Assembly: GCA_024243835.1 (NCBI GenBank)
Contig: JALPMN010000569.1
Location: 2,424 to 20,666 of the forward strand
DNA from: Enteropsectra breve
Lineage: Eukaryota > Microsporidia
Reading direction: 5' to 3'
DNA: 18,243 nt
The notes under the pieces were generated by a model, which ran no database searches, had not been told where the DNA came from, and worked only from the letters and a program-made list of their open reading frames with translations. Positions 1-8,403 of the stretch are shown here, in pieces; within the stretch, counting starts at the first letter, position 1, and the number at the start of each line of letters is the position of its first letter. The position numbers and the translations under genes are program-made.

Positions 1-1157
1 GATGTGTCAGACACCAGCTTCAGCACATTTAAAAAAGTAGTTTTTCTGTTGAAAATCAGTTTTATGAGCAGATCATCGCAGTTTTATGCAGAAAAGCCAC
101 GCAGTTGCTTGCTTTAAGTACTGCATAAGACACTCTCGCACGGATACTGTGTAAATATTTAAAAGTTCTAAAGCATTGCAACGGGAAGTTGGCCGGGCTC
201 CATAATGAAAGCAGTGGAACAGCTTCTGTGTCTAGTTGCTATGAAGATATTCGGGCCTAGCTTATTCCGCAGGCCCTTGAGGACAAATTGGTTCTCAGAT
301 TGGATTTATACAGGCTTTGCGGACTTTTGGAAATTTTTGAAATATCTAAGAGATTCAAGACACAGCTTCTGCTGAGGCCTTTTCCACAGGGCCGCTGGAT
401 TGCCTGTGTGCAATCAGTCTTTACAGATCATGGTTTTGTGCCTATTAAAGACAGTAGGCCAGAACAAATTGCGCACACGCATACCGGCATTATCGATGTT
501 TTTCTATGTCAAAATCCTAGTCATATCAATGATGATGGTGGATACACTGATACCGCGCAAATAAAAGAATCAATAGAATATTTTTTGAATCACAATGAAG
601 TTGCTGTAAACCCGAATTTCAACCAGCAACTGGGGCAAAATACAGTAAATAGGGAATTCTTGGGTACTCTTTCACCAGCGTGCCTTACGGCCTCACTCAC
701 GTCTTGGTGTACCAGCAATAACATCAAGAAGTATTTTATATACTTCCAGGCCTACGGAAATAAAATGCTTACATGCAGTTCCGCACTCAGTGGCCATGAA
801 TTGCTTGCTGGTATTGAAACCACGTTGAATATCAACGATTTTTTCTCTTTAAGTGTAGACATCTGCTTGACTGCCAGCAATGGATCTAATACAGTTTGTC
901 TAGGAAACAGTTATTTATTCCAAAAGCTGCAAGTTGATGCAAACTACAAGCTCTTTTTTAATGAAGAGTTTCAAAATGTTAATATGAGCTTCAACAAAGT
1001 CTATAAAAAGTCACACAAGATGTCTTTCGACGCCACACAGAATATAAGCAAACTCAACTGTCGAAGACATCTTGTGCAAGGCCAGAAAACTAAAGTACAG
1101 TGCATATGCCGCTTCCGCCATGATAAAATCACAACTATATGGGCACAAAATGCATAA
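1..1157 (+). pseudogene. Decaying or frameshifted protein gene, function unknown
   Basis: The frame that ends with TAA at 1155 is open for 299 codons from 261, far beyond chance in this AT-rich DNA, so it is or recently was coding. It has no ATG in its first 150 codons, only a TTG at 288. Upstream in the same frame are protein-like open pieces (33-125 and 129-257) broken by TAA at 30, TAA at 126 and TAG at 258. A different frame has an ATG at 205 that stays open to TGA at 373, so a single-base shift near 255-290 could also give this gene its N-terminus. I recognise no domain. The predicted product is mixed polar and hydrophobic, with scattered cysteines and no clear membrane segment. Another frame continues open at 1183-1332, so debris may extend further right. 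A pseudogene fits best; a sequencing frameshift in a live gene is the alternative. Confidence 0.5.
1014..1076. repeat. Inverted repeat, 17-bp stem with 28-base loop
   Basis: The arms at 1014-1031 (CACAAGATGTCTTTCGAC) and 1060-1076 (GTCGAAGACATCTTGTG) are reverse complements apart from one extra T in the left arm. They enclose 28 bases. The pairing stops abruptly at both ends. The repeat lies inside the broken gene at the left edge. It could be an RNA hairpin, the remains of a small inverted-repeat element, or a local templated inversion. Confidence 0.75.
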
Positions 1158-3264
1158 AGGAAGTGCGAACAAAAAAATATAAAAAAATCTTGAGCTGCTG
1201 CAGAATGCCTTTACAGTACGCGCAGAAATGTCATTTTCTTACAGCATTGAGCAGACATATTTTTTATGGCAGCTAAACCACCCATCCTGCCGCAAACAGC
1301 GAGCTATGCCGATAAGAAAAATTTTTTTAGTATAGTTGAAGCATTCAAAGTTAGATATAAGGGTTTTTTATTATATATTTTTGCTTAAATATTACATATT
1401 TCAACTTCATAGCCCCGAATATCTTAGTGTTTAATCTGCTTCTGCATTTTTTGCCTTTTGTAAGCTTTAGAGTTTTTTGATCTCAGAAATGCATTTTTCA
1501 GTTCTTGATACTGGTGCATCTCATTAAATTCATACGAATATGTGGTTTCCGGGCCATATATTTGCTGCTATAATTTTAACTATATCTTTTTCTGCGAGAC
1601 CCATTTCATCGAGAGTATTTTCTTCTCATCTTTTATACTATTTATGGGTTCGGCACTTGTACGTTTTCATAAACAGATATTGATCAAACTATATGTGTTT
1701 CTCAGATCGGCGATCATGAGTTGTAATTCGCTCCATGTTTCAATTCTGTATAAGTGTATACATCATCTGTTGATAGGGCCACAATTTTATTAATTTTCTT
1801 CCGGTTTTGTTTCTGTTTGTAAATTCAATGCATAAATGCGTGCCGCAAGTTTTTCAATGAGTTGTTTTTCTTTTTTGCCTACATTTGAGCATGAAAAACA
1901 ATCTGTCTGAGTGTCTTTTCAGTTGTGAATGGCTTTTTTTATAATTTTCCATTTGCTTTTACTTTAACAATATAAGAACCATTGGGGCAGATTTTAATAA
2001 TTTCGTCTCTATCTCTATATCTTGGTTCAATTTTTGTTGCGAGTTAAGATAAATTTATTTAATCCATACATTCTCATCGATGCTGAACGTTTCTCGGCTT
2101 TAGTCTACTATTTTTGTATTTCTCCGTTATTTGAGTTAATTTTATCAGCATTATACATGCTAACTTTAATAAAATGTGAAGTTACTGACCATTTGCGTAA
2201 TAAATGGAACCAAATCGTTTTTAGATTTTTATGTGATGTTATGCGGCTTTTACTGTGTTCAAAATAAAATGTGAAAGCTAATCTGTGTTACACTAAAATT
2301 TTTGGCCTATATAAAAAACTTGGGCAAAGTATATTCGTGCAATCGTTGCAAATATTTTAGTCCAGACAATTACAGCGCATTAGAAGCATGGATCCATAGC
2401 CTACAGAACACTGTCAGTAAGTTAGTGCAGTCTTGTTAAACGCATGATATTGTTAGCCATCCAGTTTCTCAGTCTCCTACTTTCATCGGCGTAAGATTCT
2501 ATGCATGCTTGACTATTGAAAATTTTAAGGTGGAGTAAAAACAGTTTGCTTATAGCATTGATTTATAGATGAGTTCGCATAACGATCATCTATCTAATAA
2601 AGCTAGCTTTACGGAATCAAGATTTAGTATATCATCAGCCTACCCACAATGGTGTCCAGATGAGGTGTTATTTGATATCTACAATTAATTTATATGCGCC
2701 TTTTTTGAATAAGTGTCTTTTTTGAAAATAGCTAAAATAGACCTTGTCTCTTAATCGACGATTTATTCTTTATAAACAGGTCTTAATGCTCGTTTAATAG
2801 CAATATGGGAAGTTTTTCTTTCACAAACTATTTAGCGTCACTTTTTGACAGATTTATTACTGAGGTTTATTTTCATATAGAAAAATATTTAATTGATAAT
2901 TAGATAAATCCTGCCCAGTTACATTTACAATACAAAGGCTCGCTCACCAGGCAAGTTTAAAGAAAGCTGAACTTTTAAACTTTCCTCCCAAAGGATGGGT
3001 TGCTACAGCGAATAATAGCACGAGCAAATAACAATATTATTTACATGGTATGGATGATCACCTTTCTAATTTATTGGTAATACAAAGACTAAACAAGGGC
3101 ATCTTTAGCTGAAAAAATTGCTGAACAGTGAAAGAATATTCTTGTCATTTACAAAAATGTGTTGTTTGCATAACTTAAACTCTTCAGCCGTTTCGCCCAG
3201 TCTTTATTTGAATACTGATATATTAAAAATTTAATACTTCAATATTATCGATTTTTTGCACCTG
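1158..3264. other. Gene-poor AT-rich stretch with possible gene debris
   Basis: No ATG-initiated ORF of convincing length lies here. The longest open frames (1542-1793 and 2022-2267) begin at GTG and TTG and are of a length expected by chance in DNA this rich in A and T. Some shorter pieces read more like protein: 1183-1332, 2275-2436 (which contains a CNRCKYF stretch) and a 39-codon ATG ORF at 2569-2688. These may be debris of old genes, but none is safe to call. I see no tRNA, rRNA or long repeat. Confidence 0.5.
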
Positions 3265-3486
3265 ATGTCTATGTTCTCCAGGCTACTAAAAGTGGCATGT
3301 GTTATTATACTGCTTCTCTGTGTCGGTGTCTCAGTTGGCGCTGCAATGCAGACACATGAAAGAAACCTAGTGGGGCTGCAACGGATCTGCAATAAGTATT
3401 TCTCTGAAGGATGCTCGGTATCCGACGGACCCAATGTCTGTAAGGTAAAAGAAGATATATGCAGGTTTGTCGACGCCGGCAAATAA
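3265..3486 (+). CDS. Small secreted cysteine-containing protein (73 aa)
   Basis: This is a 73-residue protein with a textbook signal peptide: a basic start (RLLK, 6-9), a strongly hydrophobic core at about 10-24 (VACVIILLLCVGVSV) and a small-residue cleavage site near residues 25-28 (GAAM). The mature part is about 46 residues, charged and soluble, with four cysteines at 42, 50, 59 and 66, which suggests two disulfide bonds. The open frame can start earlier at a TTG, but the ATG at 3265 (or 3271) puts the hydrophobic core directly at the N-terminus. An AAATTT element lies at 3227-3232, farther from the start than in the larger genes. The opposite strand is also open but gives no comparable protein. 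It stands alone in gene-poor DNA. I recognise no family. By inference it is exported to the spore wall, parasite surface or host. Confidence 0.6.
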   Translation: MSMFSRLLKVACVIILLLCVGVSVGAAMQTHERNLVGLQRICNKYFSEGCSVSDGPNVCKVKEDICRFVDAGK

Positions 3487-5037
3487 GTATCGTACCCTTT
3501 GTGCTATAAGACTATACGCAAGCCCACTTCACTTAAAGTAAGGCTCAACTTAGTTGCAGTGATCTCAAAATAATTAAAATGAAAGTTTTAGCATAAAAAT
3601 GCGTATAAATTTGTGTTTGATGGTATTTTAATTATCGCTTCTTAAGAGTGCTGCTATCTTTCAACAGTCCTCTCATCTACCATGCCTTAATATTCGTTAT
3701 ATAGCGGGCATGGCATATTATCTAGCATTTGTAGTTTCATCTGACTTAATCATTCAGGCATTGGCCGTTCTATGTCTTTCGAAATCGCTATTTGTGTTTT
3801 TTAAATAGAGATGATTGCTTTCTTAAGGCAGACAAATCCTCATCTATCGTTGCATAGGCAGATGCAAAAAGTAAGTTCATATGATCATAGATTGTAATTT
3901 TATTCATTTTTAACTAGAGTCTAGTTGAAAAATACACTTCTTAAAGCACAACTGTCTAGAAACGTCAGCGGCACACCTCTTCGATATTGAAATGCCGCCA
4001 TTTATACCCCGTGAAATAACGTTAAAAACATCTAAAATCTCCGCACTCTTTTATTTACCACCAGAATGCATAGCATACTTGATAGACTTTTTCAAATACA
4101 AGAATTCTCTGGTTAGAAACAGTGGTTTTCTAGAATAAATATATAGCACGTATTTGAGCGTAAAAATATTTAAGAATGATCAAATGTATAAGCCTGTCAC
4201 CTACTGCCCTATATATACTCTGGTAAAACCTCCTCTTCCTTTTCAGCAGCACATCATCTGAATATTAAAATAGTCAAGCTCTAAAAAGCCTCAATGCTCT
4301 TTTATTTACAGCAACATACTCCTTAAGATTAAAATCCTCTTCAGCACAAAGCCCTCGGCAATCTTGCTGCAATTCTTTAACTAAGGTAAAGTAATGAATG
4401 TCATTCAATGATGAATAATGCTTTCTCTTAATGTAAAATGGCTCTATTGTGTGTTTTATCAATATACTCCGTGTGATATCGTTAATTTCATAAAATAGGC
4501 AAGAGTTTTATATTTCGAGTACCAAATATTATTACCCTGATATTGGCAACAGGCGCTTCTCTTTTAACGAGCATTCTTGTAAAGAAGCATTTTAGCTTAC
4601 CATCTGTACTTTATTTTATCTATCGTGACTTGTCGATTTTCTCTTTCATGGCCTAGAATTTGTACTAAACGACTGTTGTCAGCTTTGGAACAGGAAGAAA
4701 TACAAATTTTAGGTAAACTGGTGTATGGGCTAAATAGTTTGGAAACGGCTGCATTTAAAAATATTTGTCGTAAAACACCTTGTGACTGCAAATAAATTAG
4801 CCATGATTTAATCCCAAGGTTGTATTCCAATGGAAGCAGAAAACAAAGAGGGCTGATCTACATATTTCTTGCTGTGTTTTAACCAAATATACAATTTACA
4901 TCATTTTGTAGCAGATTTATTCACTTGATTGTAATAGCATGCAAGAAAATGGTGCAGAGCTTATTTTCTACCTTTTTTGGCACATAAAATTTGCACTTAC
5001 GGGAAAAATAATTAAAATAAAAATTTTACCTTCTTGC
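3487..5037. other. Gene-poor AT-rich stretch upstream of the first RING gene
   Basis: Nothing convincing is encoded here. Minus-strand open frames at 4274-4462 and 4597-4830 begin at TTG codons and match no family I know. A 32-codon hydrophobic ATG ORF at 3710-3808 is of chance length. The right end serves as the 5' region of the RING gene at 5038. Confidence 0.5.
5021..5030 (+). promoter_or_regulatory. AAATTTTACC start-proximal element
   Basis: AAATTTTACC ends 7 bases before the ATG at 5038. The same ten bases occur in the other RING gene 5 bases before its ATG, and close variants precede three further genes here. AAATTT-like start-proximal signals are known in microsporidia. Its place decides the start codon: the farther ATG at 4939 would put this element inside the coding region. 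Confidence 0.6.
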
Positions 5038-7548
5038 ATGAGAATCACGTTATTAGTCCTACTAGGTGCGGCAACGGAAACATTCTACACTCTTGCGCAG
5101 CTCAATAAAATTGAAGCGACTCATGCATTTGGCGAAATTCCGGTAACGCTCGAATGCTCAATCTGTCTTGACGCCTGCACTGAAAAAAGACTCGAGGGAC
5201 CGATGAATGACGAGGAACTATTTCTAACGGATGTTCTTAGCTGCAGAAATAAAAAGCACATGCATTTTTACCACAAATACTGTCTGATCGAATGGATGGC
5301 GCAAGATGCAGAAAGAACAGGCACTGTGAAATGCCCAAGCTGTCAATCAGGTATTCACATAAATATTGTTTCCATTATAACAGAAGAGTTGTATTTGATT
5401 TCCACCGGCAGGGCCTTTTTCTATCCATCGCTTTTAAAGCTGGTCTACTGCGTCCTTGACAGCAATATTTTACGGTATCTTCTCCATGAGAATAGTGTTG
5501 GAAATTTGGAAAATCTGATGCATATGATTTTGGCTTGCGAAAGCGAGTACAAAATCACGGCAATTGCCGATATTACACGAGCCATTACTGTTTTAAAAAG
5601 TGAAATAGACTCACAGGGCGATCTGCTGGCGCCGTTCGATGAGTATGAAGTGCATATGCAACGAAAGAACGATATATTTGCGCTGCGAGCGTGGAAGTTT
5701 TTCACTAAAAACAATCCTTCAGATTTTATTTTTAATGAAGATTATGAGGCTACAACCGGGCCGTTCTATAACCGTATCTTAGAAGTGGCTCTGATGAAAT
5801 TCGCACCCAACTGTCCGGAAGCAGAGCAAATGGAGAAATTGGTGTACAAATGCCTGATTTCGGATAAGTCATGGCTGCTGGTGCATCTTGAAAGCAGCTA
5901 CGTTGCAAAACAATGGCTCTCCAAAATTCCTGTCTTTGAGCTCCTTGAAAAGAAAATTAATGCCAGCTTGGATTGGGTCGAAAATGAGCAAAAACATCTG
6001 GCGCTGACCACAAGTATTGCTTTCTGTATTAGGGTCTCGAGCCACGCAAGCCAAAAGTCATTCCTGTGCCGAATGGTCAGCAGGTGTTTCTCTGCCAGTT
6101 TGCAGAACACTGGAACAAAAAGGCATTTTCCGAAAACGGCCTTCATGATTGATTTTATTGATGACTTTTACTCTAATTTAGATAACAGAATTAGCGCAAC
6201 AGATGAGTATCCATGGTTTGTTTATGATTTTATCTGTGCAAAAACAGTAGGCGAAAGTCACTATCTGAAGGAAGATTCAATGGAGCTTTTCGATTTTGTA
6301 ATTGGAACCGAGGCTGAAAATAAAAATGTCGGTATGCAACAATACTATTTTGTAAATACGATCATTAATGCCATCAACGCCGTTCCTGGTTTATACATGC
6401 GGCTGATGGAATCTTCTATCAGAAACAACCGGTTTGGGCATATAAGCATGCAACTGCGCCATAGTTTTTACCAGAAACAAAGCACTGTTGAAAGTCTTTT
6501 TAATACAGTAATTAGCAATTGGGACGAAGAATCAGTAAAAAGGCTCTTTGCGTCGCTTTTGGAGGATGACCAGTTTTTGAATTATAAAAATTATCCTATT
6601 TTGAGAGACTATATCAAAGCAGCCAATAAGAAAAATTCAGAGAGCGCACTGAGATGTATATCCTATGAACAGATGTATAACACGGAGGGTATGTGGAAAT
6701 TTATACCAGAGTCTGAGGTAGACAGATACTGCAAGAAGTGCATTCATAAAAAAGAATATGAAAAGATTGACACCCTGATTTTTGGATGCAACAACAAGAG
6801 CATCATCAAGATGCTGTCGGAAGAGGCAGTTGAAAAAATAGTCTTGCGCTCAGGATTCTTTAGCCACTTGAACAACATTGCAACCTTTCTGTGGGAGGAA
6901 AAAAAGTCATCGCTTTTTGTGCGCCATAATTTCATACAAATCTTTGAAATGAAGTGTCAAAAGTACGACAGCATCGCTAAAACACGTCTGATGCAGTTTT
7001 TTAAGCACCTTAACATAAGCGGTTTTTCTGGAAGCTCGTACTTCGTAAATTACAAGCATATTTTCAAATACATTGCAAAGAGAGATGATGCATTTGAACT
7101 ACTCAATAGCTGCAGGACATGCTTTTCGAGTGACTTTAATTTCTCCATGATCGAGTACATTACGAGGCTGATCGCGCAAAAAAAGTTCGCTTGGCATCTC
7201 AAAAAACAAGACTTTGAAGAGTATAAAGAAAAGTTGGGTTTATGGTACACGGATGTCACTGTTCATGATTACCTGAGCAATACGTTTAAAAATACATACA
7301 AATGGTGCTCCATTTTGAAAAGGAAAGAGGCATGCAGTGAAGCATGGGATCCATACGGGCTCCTTGAAAAAAATGGTTTGCTACTTTTCTACAAGATGAG
7401 CAATGATCCCCATAGTGAGGGCTATGAATTTACACAGGTAATGCTGTCGTTCATTCCTCGGCGTGTAGTAGAGCATATTAGAAAAAAAATATTTTTCAAA
7501 GAGCAAAGAGTGGGCCCAGCTGCGTGTATACGAGTTAAGAGCAATTAA
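5038..7548 (+). CDS. Large RING-H2-type zinc protein with hydrophobic N-terminus (836 aa)
   Basis: The protein begins with a short signal-peptide-like or anchor segment (about residues 2-20, core ITLLVLLGAA). An N-terminal RING-type zinc domain follows: C40-x2-C43, C69, H76 (or H74), H79-x2-C82, then C99-x2-C102 in a CPSC knuckle. This order (C3H2C3) is that of RING-H2 E3 ubiquitin ligases. The remaining 700 or so residues look mainly helical, with no domain I know. A block at about 392-397 (PWFVYD), and the 75 residues before it, match the convergent gene at 8404-10965, so the two are diverged paralogues. The frame is open upstream to an ATG at 4939. I chose 5038 because it has the shared upstream element and exposes the hydrophobic leader. 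Predicted role by inference: a membrane-anchored or secreted ubiquitin-ligase-like protein. Function and location are unproven. Confidence 0.8.
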   Translation: MRITLLVLLGAATETFYTLAQLNKIEATHAFGEIPVTLECSICLDACTEKRLEGPMNDEELFLTDVLSCRNKKHMHFYHKYCLIEWMAQDAERTGTVKCPSCQSGIHINIVSIITEELYLISTGRAFFYPSLLKLVYCVLDSNILRYLLHENSVGNLENLMHMILACESEYKITAIADITRAITVLKSEIDSQGDLLAPFDEYEVHMQRKNDIFALRAWKFFTKNNPSDFIFNEDYEATTGPFYNRILEVALMKFAPNCPEAEQMEKLVYKCLISDKSWLLVHLESSYVAKQWLSKIPVFELLEKKINASLDWVENEQKHLALTTSIAFCIRVSSHASQKSFLCRMVSRCFSASLQNTGTKRHFPKTAFMIDFIDDFYSNLDNRISATDEYPWFVYDFICAKTVGESHYLKEDSMELFDFVIGTEAENKNVGMQQYYFVNTIINAINAVPGLYMRLMESSIRNNRFGHISMQLRHSFYQKQSTVESLFNTVISNWDEESVKRLFASLLEDDQFLNYKNYPILRDYIKAANKKNSESALRCISYEQMYNTEGMWKFIPESEVDRYCKKCIHKKEYEKIDTLIFGCNNKSIIKMLSEEAVEKIVLRSGFFSHLNNIATFLWEEKKSSLFVRHNFIQIFEMKCQKYDSIAKTRLMQFFKHLNISGFSGSSYFVNYKHIFKYIAKRDDAFELLNSCRTCFSSDFNFSMIEYITRLIAQKKFAWHLKKQDFEEYKEKLGLWYTDVTVHDYLSNTFKNTYKWCSILKRKEACSEAWDPYGLLEKNGLLLFYKMSNDPHSEGYEFTQVMLSFIPRRVVEHIRKKIFFKEQRVGPAACIRVKSN

Positions 7549-8403
7549 AGTTTATGGCCACGGAGCTATTAACATTATTTTTGAGAAAAATCATAATTTT
7601 CACATTGAAAATGCTCTTTATTTGTCGCGAACATAAATCTGAATTTATTTTTGCTTACCTGTTTCGTTAAATTCACATACCGTATCAAAAAATCTTGTCG
7701 TTGTGCATCAGAGGGTTTAATTCCACTGCTTAAAGGGCTAACGATGATTTATGATCCGGGCAAATAGAGTATAGTGCTGCCATAGGGGTTTTTCTAAGAT
7801 TAAAAAATTCATTTTAATTTTCCGGTGAAAATTCTCGGTTTTGATGCGATGGAGACCGAAATAATGCAAGAAATATCATAAAATTAAGTACAGTATTTAG
7901 ATTCTCAAAACCTAACATATAGCAACTATATTCTAGTCAGCAAGCAGAGGAACTCATCAACCTCAACCCCTAAATTTCAAGTTTTGTTAAGCCTAACGCG
8001 ATGCTTTTATGTCTGTGATTCAGTTAATCTCATAGTACAGTGCACATATGCAAAACAAGGACCAAGATATCAAAGAGCCTTTTTTGAACGTGAGAAAGGA
8101 AATTATAGATACATCTGGAGTATATAAACTGAAATACCTGTGCATACGGCTATGCTTAGCCCAACATATTTCTATTTACGAGGGAATTTTGCTTTGAAAA
8201 TTTAGCAGCCCTCAAATTCAAAAAATATACTCAAAAACGTTATTTGTCGTGAAAAAGCTTGGTTTGGTGAAAAGGGGAGCAATATGTTTTATACTGTTTC
8301 TTGCACTTATATAATTAAAAGGGTCAGTTGTGCGTTTAGTGTTAAGAGACTCCAAGATCACAAACAGAGTATCACAAACAGACGCACTACAAAAAACAGA
8401 TGA
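7549..8403. other. Convergent intergenic region between the two RING genes
   Basis: Both RING genes end into this AT-rich spacer, so it should hold two 3' ends and no promoter for either. ATG ORFs of 38 codons (7554-7670) and 49 codons (8048-8197) are of chance length and lack the start-proximal element. A 12-base direct repeat (ATCACAAACAGA at 8357 and 8371) lies near the right end. I see nothing else. Confidence 0.5.

Noticed and set aside
460..740. Faint resemblance of the left-edge frame to the trunk and beta-sandwich part of Sec23 (TGIIDVFLC, FIYFQAYGN).
   Set aside because: The spacing does not fit, no zinc finger or other Sec23 landmarks are found, and the similarity is limited to short common patterns.
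1542..2267. Plus-strand open frames of 83 and 81 codons (1542-1793 and 2022-2267).
   Set aside because: They start at GTG and TTG, show no domain, and frames of this length are expected by chance in DNA this AT-rich.
2569..2688. 39-codon ATG ORF with a protein-like composition.
   Set aside because: No close start-proximal element and a chance-level length. A stop codon directly precedes the ATG.
3231..3482. Minus-strand 83-codon frame across the small secreted gene.
   Set aside because: It starts at a non-ATG codon. The plus strand encodes a clear signal peptide and ordered cysteines, so this is its shadow.
3710..3808. 32-codon hydrophobic ATG ORF preceded by GGG.
   Set aside because: Many ATG ORFs of this size are expected in the spacers, and there is no further support.
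4274..4830. Minus-strand frames of 62 and 77 codons.
   Set aside because: Both begin at TTG, have no recognised motif, and do not join into a longer gene.
4939..5037. N-terminal extension of the first RING protein by 33 residues.
   Set aside because: It would bury the AAATTTTACC element in coding sequence and move the hydrophobic leader inwards. The paralogue has no such extension.
7554..8197. ATG ORFs of 38 and 49 codons in the convergent spacer (7554-7670 and 8048-8197).
   Set aside because: No start-proximal element, no motif and chance-level length; they lie where only 3' ends are expected.
8357..8382. 12-base direct repeat ATCACAAACAGA, two copies 14 bases apart.
   Set aside because: Too short and only two copies; likely a small slippage event downstream of the RING gene.
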